From assembly GCA_020634455.1 (NCBI GenBank), contig JACKBQ010000001.1, positions 1,054,001-1,118,000 of the forward strand: a stretch of DNA of 64,000 nt. The letters are read 5' to 3'. Every line of letters starts with the position of its first letter. Position 1 is the stretch's first letter. The position numbers and the translations under genes were made by a program. This stretch comes from Ardenticatenaceae bacterium. Lineage in GTDB: Bacteria; Chloroflexota; Anaerolineae; Promineifilales; Promineifilaceae. Positions 43,080 through 51,676 of the stretch are shown here, piece after piece. The notes beneath the pieces were generated by a model that made no database searches, was not told where the DNA came from, and saw nothing but the letters and a program-made list of their open reading frames with translations.

Positions 43080-43781
43080 CTACAGCCCCGACTCATCAAA
43101 CTCCCGCACAGCTTTGGGACCATTGAGCGCCAAGCCTTTGTAAAATCGCTCCCGATCAGACTCCCGGTAATCTAGCCGTTCTACCCGAAAAGGAGACAGT
43201 TTTTCCTGGTTGCGTCGCCGCTCAGCTACGTCCAAAAAGTATTCCAGCGCATTGCCCACACTGTTTACATCGGTCCAATCAGCCTTGTACACTGGAACGG
43301 CCGCACGGTTAAAAATCCAGGTCATGTTGGGCATCCCACCAAAGGCACGATGACAAGCGCCGTCCAGCGCATCCAGCAAGATTGGGCGCGCAACGCCGTA
43401 CACATCCTGCATGGCGCGAGCATGGTTAAACTTCTCCATCATCGAGGTAAGATGCGGATAATTTTCGCCAGGGTGTGCTTCATTGGTGTACAAAAAAATA
43501 AAGCCAACGTCTCGTCTGACATATGCGTCCGCCAAGGCGTTCATGGATGGCGACGCCATCCCACAATAGGGTCAGGTGAAGCTGCCAAACTCCACCACCG
43601 TAAACCGATGCGCCGTTACAATGAGGCTTAGGCTCGTTTCTGAGCCATCCAAATGCCACAGGGGAAAATCTGGTGCAGTTTCACCCAGCAGGGGGCTGTC
43701 GGCAAAATTCATCCAGGGACTAACAGCTTCTTCAATGAAAGAATCGTAATTATAAGCAGCAATTAAATCAATAATGGACAT
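43080..43781 (-). CDS. Deiodinase/thioredoxin-like selenoprotein with in-frame UGA
   Basis: 233 residues when the TGA at 43572-43574 is read as selenocysteine (Sec70); both parts are in one frame. Around it the chain reads VVEFGSFT-U-PYCGMASPSM, matching FGSxTUPP of iodothyronine deiodinase-type proteins; downstream YTNEAHPGENYPHLTSMMEK matches the same family. A SECIS-like hairpin follows 10 nt after the UGA (43545-43561). The ATG at 43781 has GGAG 6 nt upstream. Such bacterial proteins are redox enzymes of unknown substrate. A truncated or damaged gene is unlikely because the motif is intact on both sides. Confidence 0.88.
43545..43561 (-). promoter_or_regulatory. Bacterial SECIS-like hairpin
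   Basis: In the mRNA GGATGGC-GTC-GCCATCC gives a perfect 7-bp stem with a 3-nt loop starting with G. The loop starts 17 nt after the UGA, within the range expected for SelB-bound bacterial elements. It is part of the reading frame. Confidence 0.7.
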
Positions 43782-44006
43782 CAAAACTCCTTTTATGTAA
43801 CCGCGCATAATTCTACCGAATTTGCTAATTTTGCATCGCAGAACGGCCGTTCCCTTTATGAATACTCACAAAAGAAACAGCCAATATTTACCCCCTGGGC
43901 TGTGTTTTGGTCATAAACCATTATTTGCAGGGAGAGTAATTCGTCATTCCTCAATTACCGATTTCCGTATTCCCTCTAAACACTCCATGAGGAAGCGCCA
44001 ACCGCT

Positions 44007-44035
44007 TTGAAGCGCATCCCCAGTGTGGGTAAAAT
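44007..44035 (+). promoter_or_regulatory. Promoter of lysyl-oxidase-like gene, leaderless
   Basis: TTGAAG (44007-44012), 17-bp spacer, TAAAAT (44030-44035), then 7 nt to the ATG at 44043. No Shine-Dalgarno is seen. Confidence 0.65.
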
Positions 44036-44042
44036 CATCCGC

Positions 44043-46070
44043 ATGAATAAATTGATGCGCTTTGCCACTGGATTTTGCCTGATCGCCATCGCCCTGGCTG
44101 TGAGCTGCGGCGCGGAGCCGCCACTTGAAGAAAACAGCGAGATTGACCCGACAGGAACGGCCGTTCCCCCCACCACCGAACCCACCGCAAACACCCCACT
44201 TCCCCCGCCCGCCGTCGCCACCACCCAACCCACCAGCACTCCCGCCATCAGCGAAGCAACATCCGTCGGGAGCAGCCTCGTGCCCTCACCCATCGACGGC
44301 GAAGGTGCGTTGATCAGCCTAACGATGAGCAGCCAGGTGGGCATTTTGCTGGATGAGTACCCGCAGGACATGCGGGACGAGGTAGCCGCCGCCATCGCTG
44401 CCGAATCAGACGCCTTTTGGATTGAGCTGGCCCAGCGGCAGGTGGCCCTCACCTACAACCGGCTCCATTTTCGGCCGTTTTTCTACGCCGACAAAGGGCA
44501 GCTCCCCCTGCCGCCCCAATCGCTCTGGCACATCGAGCTAAGCGGCGAACCCGCCCGGCAAACGATCAACAACCACGAACTTATTTTGATTGGCTACACC
44601 TTCAGCAGCACGCTGCTCACCAGCTTGGACGAACCAGTCAAGGCGGAACCCGCTCTGGCCGAAGTCGGCGGCGTCTGGGATGAGCCGTTCATTTTGCCGC
44701 CGGACCCCACGCAGCTGCTCCAGCGCACCAGCAACGCCTGCCTCAACGAAGGTGGTTTCCCACCCAACAGCTACGACTCGGAAAATGTGGACATCTTCTA
44801 CGATTACAGCTGCACGGCCGACAGCGGCGGCGCGGCGGGCTGCCATCGCACCACGCTGCCCACACTCTCCTGCCTGCAAGCGTTAAACGCGACGGTGGGT
44901 GTGGTGGAAACGGCCGTTCGCTTCACACGATTAGAATGGAATGAAGATCTCGCCAACCAGGTGCGCGTTGGCGAAGTGGTCTCCCAAGATGCTCCCGATT
45001 TACTGGTGGTGGGCAGCGATTTGGCCAACAACCGCATCATCTACCGCTACTTCCCCAGCAACGCCTGCGCCCTGGCCGAAGGCTGCGTCAACGGCAGCGG
45101 CTGGCGACGGCTGCTCCAGTTCGACGCCACCGCCCACAACCTCGGCGCGGCGGCGCTGGACATCGGCCCCGTCGTCGCCGAAAATCCGCTGACGAACATG
45201 TTTCAATACAACAGCTGCCACGCCCACTTTCACTTCCAAAATTACGGCGAATTTCAGCTGGGCAGCGCCAGCCAGCCCAGCAAGCAGGCGTTTTGCGTGG
45301 AAAGCACCAGCCGCTTTAGCAACAACGAGCTGTCGCCGCTGACACACGACTTTAGCTGCAACAACCAGGGCATCCAGGCGGGCTGGGTGGATGAGTACGG
45401 CGCGGGGCTGGATTGCCAATGGATCGACATCACCGACCTCGAATTCGAGGGAGAAACCACAGAACTGCCGCTGAGCTTCCGCTTCAACACCGAGCAATTT
45501 TTATGCGAGGGGTATCCGGTGCTGGACGAGGCGGGGCAGCCGATATTTGAGCCAAGCGGCCTGCGCAACAGCGACGGCCTGCCAATCAGTCGGCCACAGT
45601 GCGAATTTGTGGAGGATTGGGACGCGACAAACAGTGGTACGGCAGACGTGTCCATCCCGGCGACGGGCAGCTTTGTGACCCAGCCGTGTGCCAGCAGTGA
45701 ACAGGGACCGAGGCGAAATTGTGGGTTTACGGCCGTTTCCCTCCCCGATCTGCCCGATGTTAGCGAAACGGAAGAACCGCCGCTGCGCTGCACACCCGGC
45801 AGCACGGTACAGCTCAGCTGCTCAGTCGAAGGGGACGCGGCGCAGGTGGCTCGCCTCTGCGAAACGAGCGCGATACTCGGCGTGGGCACCGCCTGCACCT
45901 TCAACGATTCCTTGCTCAACCAGGTGATTTCTGGCAGCGAAGTGACACTCAGCTTCACCTGCCCCTTCGTCCGCGATGAAAACGAGCCGGGCGGCGACTA
46001 CGCGCTTTACACTGCCCCCCTCTTCACGGGCGACGCCCTCGCCGAAATCACCTGCACACCGGTAGAATAA
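44043..46070 (+). CDS. Lysyl-oxidase-like lipoprotein
   Basis: 675 residues. The signal peptide ends in a lipobox-like ALAVSC (about residue 20), followed by a Thr/Pro-rich spacer. In the middle a lysyl oxidase domain is evident: FDATAHNLGAAALDIG, the copper-binding CHAHFHFQNYGEFQL (from residue 392), TSRFSNNELSPLTHDFSCNN and GWVDEYGAGLDCQWIDITDL. These correspond to the His-X-His copper site and the GLDGQWIDIT block of animal enzymes. The lysyl-tyrosylquinone residues could not be checked. Cys-rich regions suggest disulfides. The likely function is oxidation of amines at the cell surface. Confidence 0.85.
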   Translation: MNKLMRFATGFCLIAIALAVSCGAEPPLEENSEIDPTGTAVPPTTEPTANTPLPPPAVATTQPTSTPAISEATSVGSSLVPSPIDGEGALISLTMSSQVGILLDEYPQDMRDEVAAAIAAESDAFWIELAQRQVALTYNRLHFRPFFYADKGQLPLPPQSLWHIELSGEPARQTINNHELILIGYTFSSTLLTSLDEPVKAEPALAEVGGVWDEPFILPPDPTQLLQRTSNACLNEGGFPPNSYDSENVDIFYDYSCTADSGGAAGCHRTTLPTLSCLQALNATVGVVETAVRFTRLEWNEDLANQVRVGEVVSQDAPDLLVVGSDLANNRIIYRYFPSNACALAEGCVNGSGWRRLLQFDATAHNLGAAALDIGPVVAENPLTNMFQYNSCHAHFHFQNYGEFQLGSASQPSKQAFCVESTSRFSNNELSPLTHDFSCNNQGIQAGWVDEYGAGLDCQWIDITDLEFEGETTELPLSFRFNTEQFLCEGYPVLDEAGQPIFEPSGLRNSDGLPISRPQCEFVEDWDATNSGTADVSIPATGSFVTQPCASSEQGPRRNCGFTAVSLPDLPDVSETEEPPLRCTPGSTVQLSCSVEGDAAQVARLCETSAILGVGTACTFNDSLLNQVISGSEVTLSFTCPFVRDENEPGGDYALYTAPLFTGDALAEITCTPVE

Positions 46071-46182
46071 AATTTGCCACAGAGGGCACAGAGGAAAAAG
46101 AGACTACAAAAGTCTTAAAGACTTTTGTAGTCTGGGAATTGCGAATCCCTCTCTAAAATCTCTGTGCTCTCTGTGGCCAAAA
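46071..46182. repeat. CCACAGAG repeat with a second inverted repeat nested in it
   Basis: Outer arms GCCACAGAGGGCACAGAGG and TCTCTGTGCTCTCTGTGGC. Between them a perfect inverted repeat, AGACTACAAAAGTCTT (46101-46116) and its complement (46118-46133), has inserted. The right arm also carries CGAATCCCTCTC. Confidence 0.85.
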
Positions 46183-46196
46183 AACTTGGAGGATTT

Positions 46197-46877
46197 GTGA
46201 GATATTTTTTTGCGTGGTTGGGATCCAAGCGGGCAGCCAAGCGGGATGTGGCGGAGCCAGGCATTTTGCTGGATCGCGCCGCAAACGCCAACCTGCCCGT
46301 CCCGGCGGGCGGCATTGTGCTGCACAACTTTTACGAACTGGCGCTGGAAGAGGGCGTCATTGCCGAGGAGGATGGTGTGGTTACGGCCGTTTCTCCCCCC
46401 GCCCTCCACGATTTACTGTTCAACCTGGCCCGCTTCCCCCAGCTTGATGGGCCGATGGTGATACGGCCGTTGCACCCTAGCAACTTCGGCCCCACCCTGG
46501 CAGCCATGCAGCTAGACAACCCCGTCCAGCTCTCTAGCTCGTTATGCGAAGGATGGTCGTCGCAAAACGGCCGTCATGACCTGCTGCTGATCAGTTTGCC
46601 GGAGAATGGGGTGTGGGGAACGGCCGTTTCCCCCCCAGACGCCACCACAGACCAACTCATCCAGGCGGAAACCAGTACGACCCTGCCCCGCCTCAGCCGC
46701 TGGCAGCGCCCCGACGCCAGCCTACCGCCCCACGCCCAGCGACTGCAAATGCTCCTGCGCGGCCTGCGCCGCACCTTTGGTGACACTGGTTGGGAGATTG
46801 AGTGGGTGGATAACGGCCGTATTTGCTGGCTGTGGGAACTCAAGCCGCATAGAACTTTTTCTGCCGATCCGCTATAA
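46197..46877 (+). CDS. PEP synthase/PPDK N-domain-like protein
   Basis: 226 residues. GILLDRAANANLPVPAGGIVL resembles the start of the nucleotide-binding domain of PEP synthase or pyruvate phosphate dikinase (GxNLGELxxAGLPVPPGFxxT). The end, WEIEWVDNGRICWLWELKP, resembles the last strand of that domain (xDIEWAID...LLQARP). The key ATP-binding Arg and Glu residues are not evident, so it is probably non-catalytic. GGAGG stands 4 nt before the GTG at 46197. The 3' end is duplicated downstream around the MNT/HEPN genes. Confidence 0.65.
   Translation: MRYFFAWLGSKRAAKRDVAEPGILLDRAANANLPVPAGGIVLHNFYELALEEGVIAEEDGVVTAVSPPALHDLLFNLARFPQLDGPMVIRPLHPSNFGPTLAAMQLDNPVQLSSSLCEGWSSQNGRHDLLLISLPENGVWGTAVSPPDATTDQLIQAETSTTLPRLSRWQRPDASLPPHAQRLQMLLRGLRRTFGDTGWEIEWVDNGRICWLWELKPHRTFSADPL
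46771..46846 (+). repeat. Left copy of about 76-bp direct repeat
   Basis: GCACCTTTGGTGACACTGGT ... GGGAACTCAAG. It encodes the C-terminal residues of the gene at 46197. The right copy is at 47638-47713, after the MNT/HEPN pair, with about seven mismatches. Confidence 0.8.
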
Positions 46878-46878
46878 T
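46873..46878 (+). promoter_or_regulatory. -10 box TATAAT for leaderless antitoxin gene
   Basis: TATAAT ends 6 nt before the ATG at 46885 and lies within the last codons of the preceding gene. No RBS is present. Confidence 0.55.
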
Positions 46879-46884
46879 GTTTTC

Positions 46885-47238
46885 ATGACAGTCCAGGAAG
46901 CAACATTCTACCTGCCGCTCATTCTTGAGCGCCTCAAAAAGATCAACCCAGCCAAGATCATTCTGTTTGGCAGCCAGGCGCAAGGTACAGCCACAGCGGA
47001 TAGCGATCTGGACTTGCTGGTTGTCACCAATGATGACTCCCTGCCACAAGATTACCGCGAGAAAGAAAAAATTTATCTGAATGTGGCTCGTCTATTGCGG
47101 GACATAAAAGGGGATGTTTCGATAGATCTGATTGTACACACCCGCCCTATGCACGATCGTTTCATCGAAATGAACAGTCTGTTTGCTAGAGAACTCCAGC
47201 AAACAGGGACTATCTTGTATGAAAGCCATAACGCGTGA
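46885..47238 (+). CDS. MNT-type nucleotidyltransferase (antitoxin of HEPN/MNT pair)
   Basis: 117 residues. ILFGSQAQGTATADSDLDLLVV has the GSx9DxD core of minimal nucleotidyltransferases. In HEPN/MNT modules this protein AMPylates and neutralises the HEPN ribonuclease. It overlaps the HEPN gene by 20 nt, so translation is coupled. No copy of the window-wide octamer lies inside this or the HEPN gene. Confidence 0.88.
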   Translation: MTVQEATFYLPLILERLKKINPAKIILFGSQAQGTATADSDLDLLVVTNDDSLPQDYREKEKIYLNVARLLRDIKGDVSIDLIVHTRPMHDRFIEMNSLFARELQQTGTILYESHNA

Positions 47239-47629
47239 ATGGTTAGCCAGGGCAAAAGAAGATCTGCTGGCGGCAGAGATTTTGCTGGCACAGCCAGAAC
47301 TAACCAATATGGTTGCCTTCCATGCCCAGCAGACCGTAGAAAAAACGCTCAAAGCGGTTCTTGAAGAATCTGCGATTGCTGCTGTCAGAACCCACAGCTT
47401 GACCCGCCTCTATGGTCTAGTCGAAACGCACCTCTCTATTTCAATTGATCAAGATATGCTCGATCGTTTGGAGGCGGTTTATATTCAATCTCGTTATCCA
47501 GGCGAGATGGGGCTTTTACCACACGGAAAACCCAGCCAAGACGAAGCCAAACAGTTCTACAGTTTTGCCCAGCAACTATTTCAAGAAATCCAAACTGCGC
47601 TTGAAGCGGAAAGTGACAATAATTCTTAA
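47219..47629 (+). CDS. HEPN-domain protein (toxin of HEPN/MNT pair)
   Basis: 136 residues, mostly helical. REWLARAKEDLLAAEILLAQ, FHAQQTVEKTLKAVL and the terminal helices match the HEPN family. RTHSL near residue 60 may be part of the catalytic RxnH motif, but full spacing could not be verified. The ATG at 47219 (four bases before the MNT stop is reached) gives an overlapping frame. The likely role is an RNA-cleaving toxin. Confidence 0.85.
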   Translation: MKAITREWLARAKEDLLAAEILLAQPELTNMVAFHAQQTVEKTLKAVLEESAIAAVRTHSLTRLYGLVETHLSISIDQDMLDRLEAVYIQSRYPGEMGLLPHGKPSQDEAKQFYSFAQQLFQEIQTALEAESDNNS

Positions 47630-47637
47630 ATCGCCTT

Positions 47638-47713
47638 GCACCTTTGGTGATGCGGGGTGGGAGATTGAGTGGGTGGATAACGGCCGTATCTGCTGGCTGT
47701 GGGAATTGAAGCA
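47638..47713 (+). repeat. Right copy of about 76-bp direct repeat
   Basis: GCACCTTTGGTGATGCGGGG ... GGGAATTGAAG, followed by QIS-stop. In the frame of the upstream gene it would encode TFGDAGWEIEWVDNG and the rest of the original C-terminus. Confidence 0.8.
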
Positions 47714-47735
47714 AATAAGCTAATCAAAAAAAAAG

Positions 47736-48965
47736 ATGATGGGTAAAGCAAAGAGAAAACTCATTCTTTTAACAGTTGCTGTCTTCCTCATAGCTTTGTT
47801 TGTTTACCAAAGCCTCCAGCCCGTATCAACGCTACCCTATGAGGATCAATGTATTGCTTCATTTGACATATTTGCATTCACATTCCCTGACAGATACGGG
47901 CCTACACAAGAAATCATATTACCTCTTCCACCGTGGGAAGCCATTGTCCCATTACCCGAGGTGGAAAACTTACCCGCTGGTCGGATCAGCGGAAAACTTG
48001 AAGTAGAAGCTGTTCGTCTAAACAATGGAAATCGGGAAATTTGGGTATCAAATTCCAGATCAGATAAGGGTTTTGTTTATCTTGTATACTTTGAAGGGAC
48101 AAAAGAATGGCTTCAAATTCCATCAGAATTTAAAGGTTGGTTCTACCCAGAAGAAAGTTTACACATTTCACGTGAAATGAGTGTGTGGAAGGTCAGAATT
48201 TTTGATGGGCAAATCCTTTTTTTCGTTTTTGATGATGATTCAAAACGTTTTATTGAGCAACAAGCAGTAACCATCCCACCTGAATGGAGGCTCAAAACAA
48301 AATCTTTACGAAGGAATGTCTTTGATAATATCCAGACATTGTGGGATAAAAATGACACTTTCTGGATATTTTCTAGCGGTGATGCGGTTTACAATTTCGA
48401 CCCAGCAACACAGCAATTAAATCGTCTTGCGTCACTTGAAGGGTATGCCACTTTTGGCGACTTGGCTTCTGACTTCAAAAATGAAGTTTTCTTCGATGCT
48501 GATGACGCTCAAACCATTTCTGGAACTGTTTTGCAATACAAGATTTCTACCAATCAGCTTGCGGAAGTCTCGCTTTCAAAAATGCCCGGTTCTTACGTCA
48601 GTCTCGTTGACCTAGAAGGCAATCTTTGGCTAGGAAACAGTTATGGCTATCGAACGCCTAAAGGAAATTGGACACGTATTCATCCAGAGCCAATCAAATT
48701 TTGGTGGCACATGGATTTTCTTGATGATTGGAGGTATTACGTTCCTCCTCATCCGGTTCAGCAAACATCCGACGGCCGTATCTGGTTTGTCATCAATCGG
48801 TCACAAGAATGGAAAACATTGCGCAGCGGCATTGCCTGGTTTGACCCCAATACAAAAGAAGGCTGTTGGTTCACCAGTGAAGGTGCCCAAATTGTAGAGG
48901 ATAGTCAGCAAAATTTATGGGTCATTATCGAAAATACGTTGTATAAGTATGATCCGAACCCATAA
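47736..48965 (+). CDS. Propeller-like protein with N-terminal membrane anchor
   Basis: 409 residues. A membrane anchor or signal (about 7-25, LILLTVAVFLIALFVY) is followed by a beta-rich domain with recurring strand motifs such as NREIWVSNSRSDKGFVYLVY, LEGNLWLGNSYG, DGRIWFVINRS and QQNLWVIIENTLY, resembling two-component-regulator propeller blades. No enzyme motif is seen. Codon use and AT content look different from neighbours, and it contains only one octamer, so transfer is possible. It lies just after the duplicated repeat. Confidence 0.6.
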   Translation: MMGKAKRKLILLTVAVFLIALFVYQSLQPVSTLPYEDQCIASFDIFAFTFPDRYGPTQEIILPLPPWEAIVPLPEVENLPAGRISGKLEVEAVRLNNGNREIWVSNSRSDKGFVYLVYFEGTKEWLQIPSEFKGWFYPEESLHISREMSVWKVRIFDGQILFFVFDDDSKRFIEQQAVTIPPEWRLKTKSLRRNVFDNIQTLWDKNDTFWIFSSGDAVYNFDPATQQLNRLASLEGYATFGDLASDFKNEVFFDADDAQTISGTVLQYKISTNQLAEVSLSKMPGSYVSLVDLEGNLWLGNSYGYRTPKGNWTRIHPEPIKFWWHMDFLDDWRYYVPPHPVQQTSDGRIWFVINRSQEWKTLRSGIAWFDPNTKEGCWFTSEGAQIVEDSQQNLWVIIENTLYKYDPNP

Positions 48966-49034
48966 TGCGCCTTCTTACACTACAAAAAAATTCGCTTCAC
49001 AGACTGTAGCCGAAGTCCTAACGAAATCTTTGCT

Positions 49035-49976
49035 CTAATCCCCTGATCGCCCAACTAAAAAATCCACCACAATCGGCCGATGGTCAGAGCCACCGGGCTG
49101 GCCCTGTGCGTAACTCTGCACCAACAGCTCCTCCGACGCAAACACATGATCGAGCGACAAACGGATCAGCGGCGGCCCAATCCAGGTGGTCAGGCGACCT
49201 AAACCGCGCCGCGTGTCTTGCACATCAGCCGCCTCTTGCAATTCGCACAGCGCAAACGACCAGGGCACGGCGTTAAAGTCCCCTGCCACAATCAGCGGAC
49301 CGTCCGCCTGCGCTGCCACCCGCTGCACGTCCGCCACCTGCAAGGAGTGCAGGCTCGCCCAGCGATCAATCGGCGGCCACGGATGGCCACCTACCAACGT
49401 TACCGCTTGTCCAGCTACCTCTAACGTCACCTCAATCACGGGAATGCGCGTGCCCTCAAACCGGTAAACCTCGCTGGCAAGAATCGGCACACGGCTAAAT
49501 AGCGCCACGCCAGACGTCATCCGGCTGGGTTCAAGGAGGCGGTACGGATAATCGGCAAACTGCCCTTCAATTTGGGCCTGAATGGCAAAAGAATATTCCA
49601 TCAAAAAGATAACGTCGGGGTCAAAAGCATCCACTTCGGCACGAATAGCGTCCAAATCATTGTTGCGGAAGTAAATGTTGTACACCATCAGCCGCAGATC
49701 GGCGGGCTGGTCGCTGGCGGCAGACACGCGACCCAACGGCACATACCCCACCAACGGAACCAGGTTGAGCAGCAACCCCAATCCCGCTAACACACCCCCA
49801 GACCGATGGCGCAAAATGAGAAAGATTATGAGGAGAACGGCCGTTCCCCCCGCCAAATAAGGCACAAACAACGCCACCACATCCGCCACCCAATGCACAA
49901 AGCCCAGCCACGCCACCACCGACAGCAATAGCAGCAAACCCGCCAGCCCCACCAACACGTTCTTGATTCGCTTCAT
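49035..49976 (-). CDS. EEP-family phosphoesterase/nuclease with membrane N-terminus
   Basis: 313 residues. Three membrane segments (about 5-75) precede an endonuclease/exonuclease/phosphatase domain: LRLMVYNIYFRNNDLD, DVIFLMEYSFAI, LVGGHPWPPID, IVAGDFNAVPWS, SLDHVFASEE and GSDHRPIVVDFLV. It is similar in layout to secreted or membrane-tethered family members but distinct from the soluble paralogue at 2517. The ATG at 49976 is chosen because GAGG lies 9 nt upstream. Confidence 0.88.
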   Translation of the reverse strand: MKRIKNVLVGLAGLLLLLSVVAWLGFVHWVADVVALFVPYLAGGTAVLLIIFLILRHRSGGVLAGLGLLLNLVPLVGYVPLGRVSAASDQPADLRLMVYNIYFRNNDLDAIRAEVDAFDPDVIFLMEYSFAIQAQIEGQFADYPYRLLEPSRMTSGVALFSRVPILASEVYRFEGTRIPVIEVTLEVAGQAVTLVGGHPWPPIDRWASLHSLQVADVQRVAAQADGPLIVAGDFNAVPWSFALCELQEAADVQDTRRGLGRLTTWIGPPLIRLSLDHVFASEELLVQSYAQGQPGGSDHRPIVVDFLVGRSGD

Positions 49977-50116
49977 CTCGTCAACCTCATTTTTTAGGGT
50001 AGCATTGACCCGCACCGCAGTTTTCGCAGAAAGAACGGCCGTATCCAAGCCAAACCCGGCAAATCTGGCGAAACACTCATAAAAAAGAGTTCACCATCTG
50101 CCGCCAATCACCAAAT

Positions 50117-50182
50117 AGCAGATTGGCGCAGATTGTACAGATTTAATCTGCGTTCATCCGCGTTAATCCGCGTCCCATTTTT
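50117..50182. repeat. CAGATT and CCGCGTTCATCCGCGTTAAT repeat
   Basis: CAGATTGGCGCAGATTGTAC followed by CTGCGTTCATCCGCGTTAATCC and CGTCCCATTTTTATAAGGAG: a second copy of the 1801-1853 block. Its end provides the RBS of the FAD oxidoreductase. Confidence 0.75.
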
Positions 50183-50197
50183 ATAAGGAGACACCCA

Positions 50198-51574
50198 ATG
50201 ACCAACCCACTACACAAAGAACTAGCCCACCTGCTCGGCGACCGCTTCACCATTAGCGACTACGAACGCCAGCAGCACGGGCAAGACGAATCCGCCCTCC
50301 CCCCCATGCTGCCAGACGCCGTCTGCTTTGCCCTCACCACCGAAGAAGTAGCCACCATCGTTAAGCTGTGCGCCCAACACCAAACTCCGGTCATTCCCTT
50401 CGGCGCAGGCAGTTCGCTGGAAGGGCACGTCTTTGCCCCGCACGGCGGCATCACGATCGATCTCTCCCGCATGGACAAAATTCTGCGCGTCAGCGCCGAC
50501 GACCTGGACTGCACCGTCCAGGCAGGCGTCACCCGCCAGCAGCTAGACCAGCACCTGCGTCAGCAAGGCATGTTCTTCCCCGTGGACCCCGGCGCAGACG
50601 CCACCTTTGGCGGCATGGCCAGCACCCGTGCCAGTGGCACAACGGCCGTTCGCTACGGCACCATGAGCGACAACGTTCTCGCCCTCACCGTCGTCCTGCC
50701 CAACGGCCAGACCATCCAAACCGGAACCCGCGCCCGCAAATCTTCCGCTGGGTACGACCTCACCCACCTCTTCATCGGCTCCGAAGGCACCCTGGGCATC
50801 ATCACCGAGGTCACACTCAAGCTGCAAGGCATCCCGGAAGCCATTTCGGCGGCGGTCGTGGGCTTTGCGGATTTGGATACGGCCGTAAAAGCCGTCACCG
50901 AAATTCGTCAATCTGGCATCCCCGTCGCCCGCATCGAATTTCTGGACGATGTGATGGTTCAGGCCATCAACCAGTTTGCTAACCTCAATTTACCAGAACA
51001 GCCCACCCTCTTTTTTGAATTCCACGGCTCCAACAACACCGTACAAGAATCGGCCAAACTGGCCGCAGAAATCACCCACGCCTGGAGCGGCAGCGACTTC
51101 CAATGGGCCACAGACATCGGTGAACGCAACGCCCTCTGGAAGGCCCGCCACAACGCCTATTTCGCCGGGCTTGCCTTCCGCCCCGGCAGTCGCTCCCTCA
51201 CCACCGACGTCTGCGTGCCCATCTCCCAACTCGCTGACTGCATTATCCAAACCAAAGCAGATATTGACGCCTCCGGGCTCACCGCCCCCATCGTCGGGCA
51301 CGTGGGCGATGGCAATTTTCACCTGCTGCTCCTGGTTGATCCCAACAAACCAGACGATTTAACCAAAGCCGCCCAACTCAGCGAGCGCCTCGTCAAACGC
51401 GCCCTGACCATGGGCGGCACCATCACCGGCGAGCACGGCGTCGGCCTGGGCAAAATGAAATACATGAAGGCCCAACACGGCGAAGAAGCCCTGGCCGTCA
51501 TGCACGCCATCAAACAAGCCCTGGACCCCCAAAACCTGATGAACCCCGGCAAAATGCTGCCGCCTTTGGAATAA
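50198..51574 (+). CDS. FAD-binding 2-hydroxyacid dehydrogenase (GlcD/D-LDH type)
   Basis: 458 residues. The FAD-binding type-4 domain holds TPVIPFGAGSSLEGH, VDPGADATFGGMASTRASGT, GTMSDNVLALTVVLPNG and GYDLTHLFIGSEGTLGIITE. The C-terminal domain ends GTITGEHGVGLGKMKYM and DPQNLMNPGKM, as in glycolate oxidase subunit GlcD and D-lactate dehydrogenase. Known relatives oxidise glycolate or D-lactate. No GlcE/GlcF genes are adjacent, which favours a single-subunit dehydrogenase. RBS AAGGAGA before the ATG. Confidence 0.92.
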   Translation: MTNPLHKELAHLLGDRFTISDYERQQHGQDESALPPMLPDAVCFALTTEEVATIVKLCAQHQTPVIPFGAGSSLEGHVFAPHGGITIDLSRMDKILRVSADDLDCTVQAGVTRQQLDQHLRQQGMFFPVDPGADATFGGMASTRASGTTAVRYGTMSDNVLALTVVLPNGQTIQTGTRARKSSAGYDLTHLFIGSEGTLGIITEVTLKLQGIPEAISAAVVGFADLDTAVKAVTEIRQSGIPVARIEFLDDVMVQAINQFANLNLPEQPTLFFEFHGSNNTVQESAKLAAEITHAWSGSDFQWATDIGERNALWKARHNAYFAGLAFRPGSRSLTTDVCVPISQLADCIIQTKADIDASGLTAPIVGHVGDGNFHLLLLVDPNKPDDLTKAAQLSERLVKRALTMGGTITGEHGVGLGKMKYMKAQHGEEALAVMHAIKQALDPQNLMNPGKMLPPLE

Positions 51575-51587
51575 GTAACGTCTTGTG

Positions 51588-51649
51588 AGATTGGGCCAAT
51601 TTTCTGCTGACGTTACCAACGTTGCAATGGATCATAATTGGCCCAATCT
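51588..51649. repeat. AGATTGGGCCAATT inverted repeat
   Basis: Perfect 14-bp arms (51588-51601, 51636-51649) around 34 nt. It lies between the FAD oxidoreductase and the hydrolase and ends 27 nt before the ATG. Confidence 0.85.
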
Positions 51650-51676
51650 GAGCGCACTACCTAAAAGGAAGGAAAA

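Noticed and set aside
43572..43574. TGA between two adjacent frames read as a nonsense mutation or pseudogene
   Set aside because: The codon sits at the known Sec position of the motif, both sides are conserved in character, and a SECIS-like hairpin follows; selenocysteine is the better reading.
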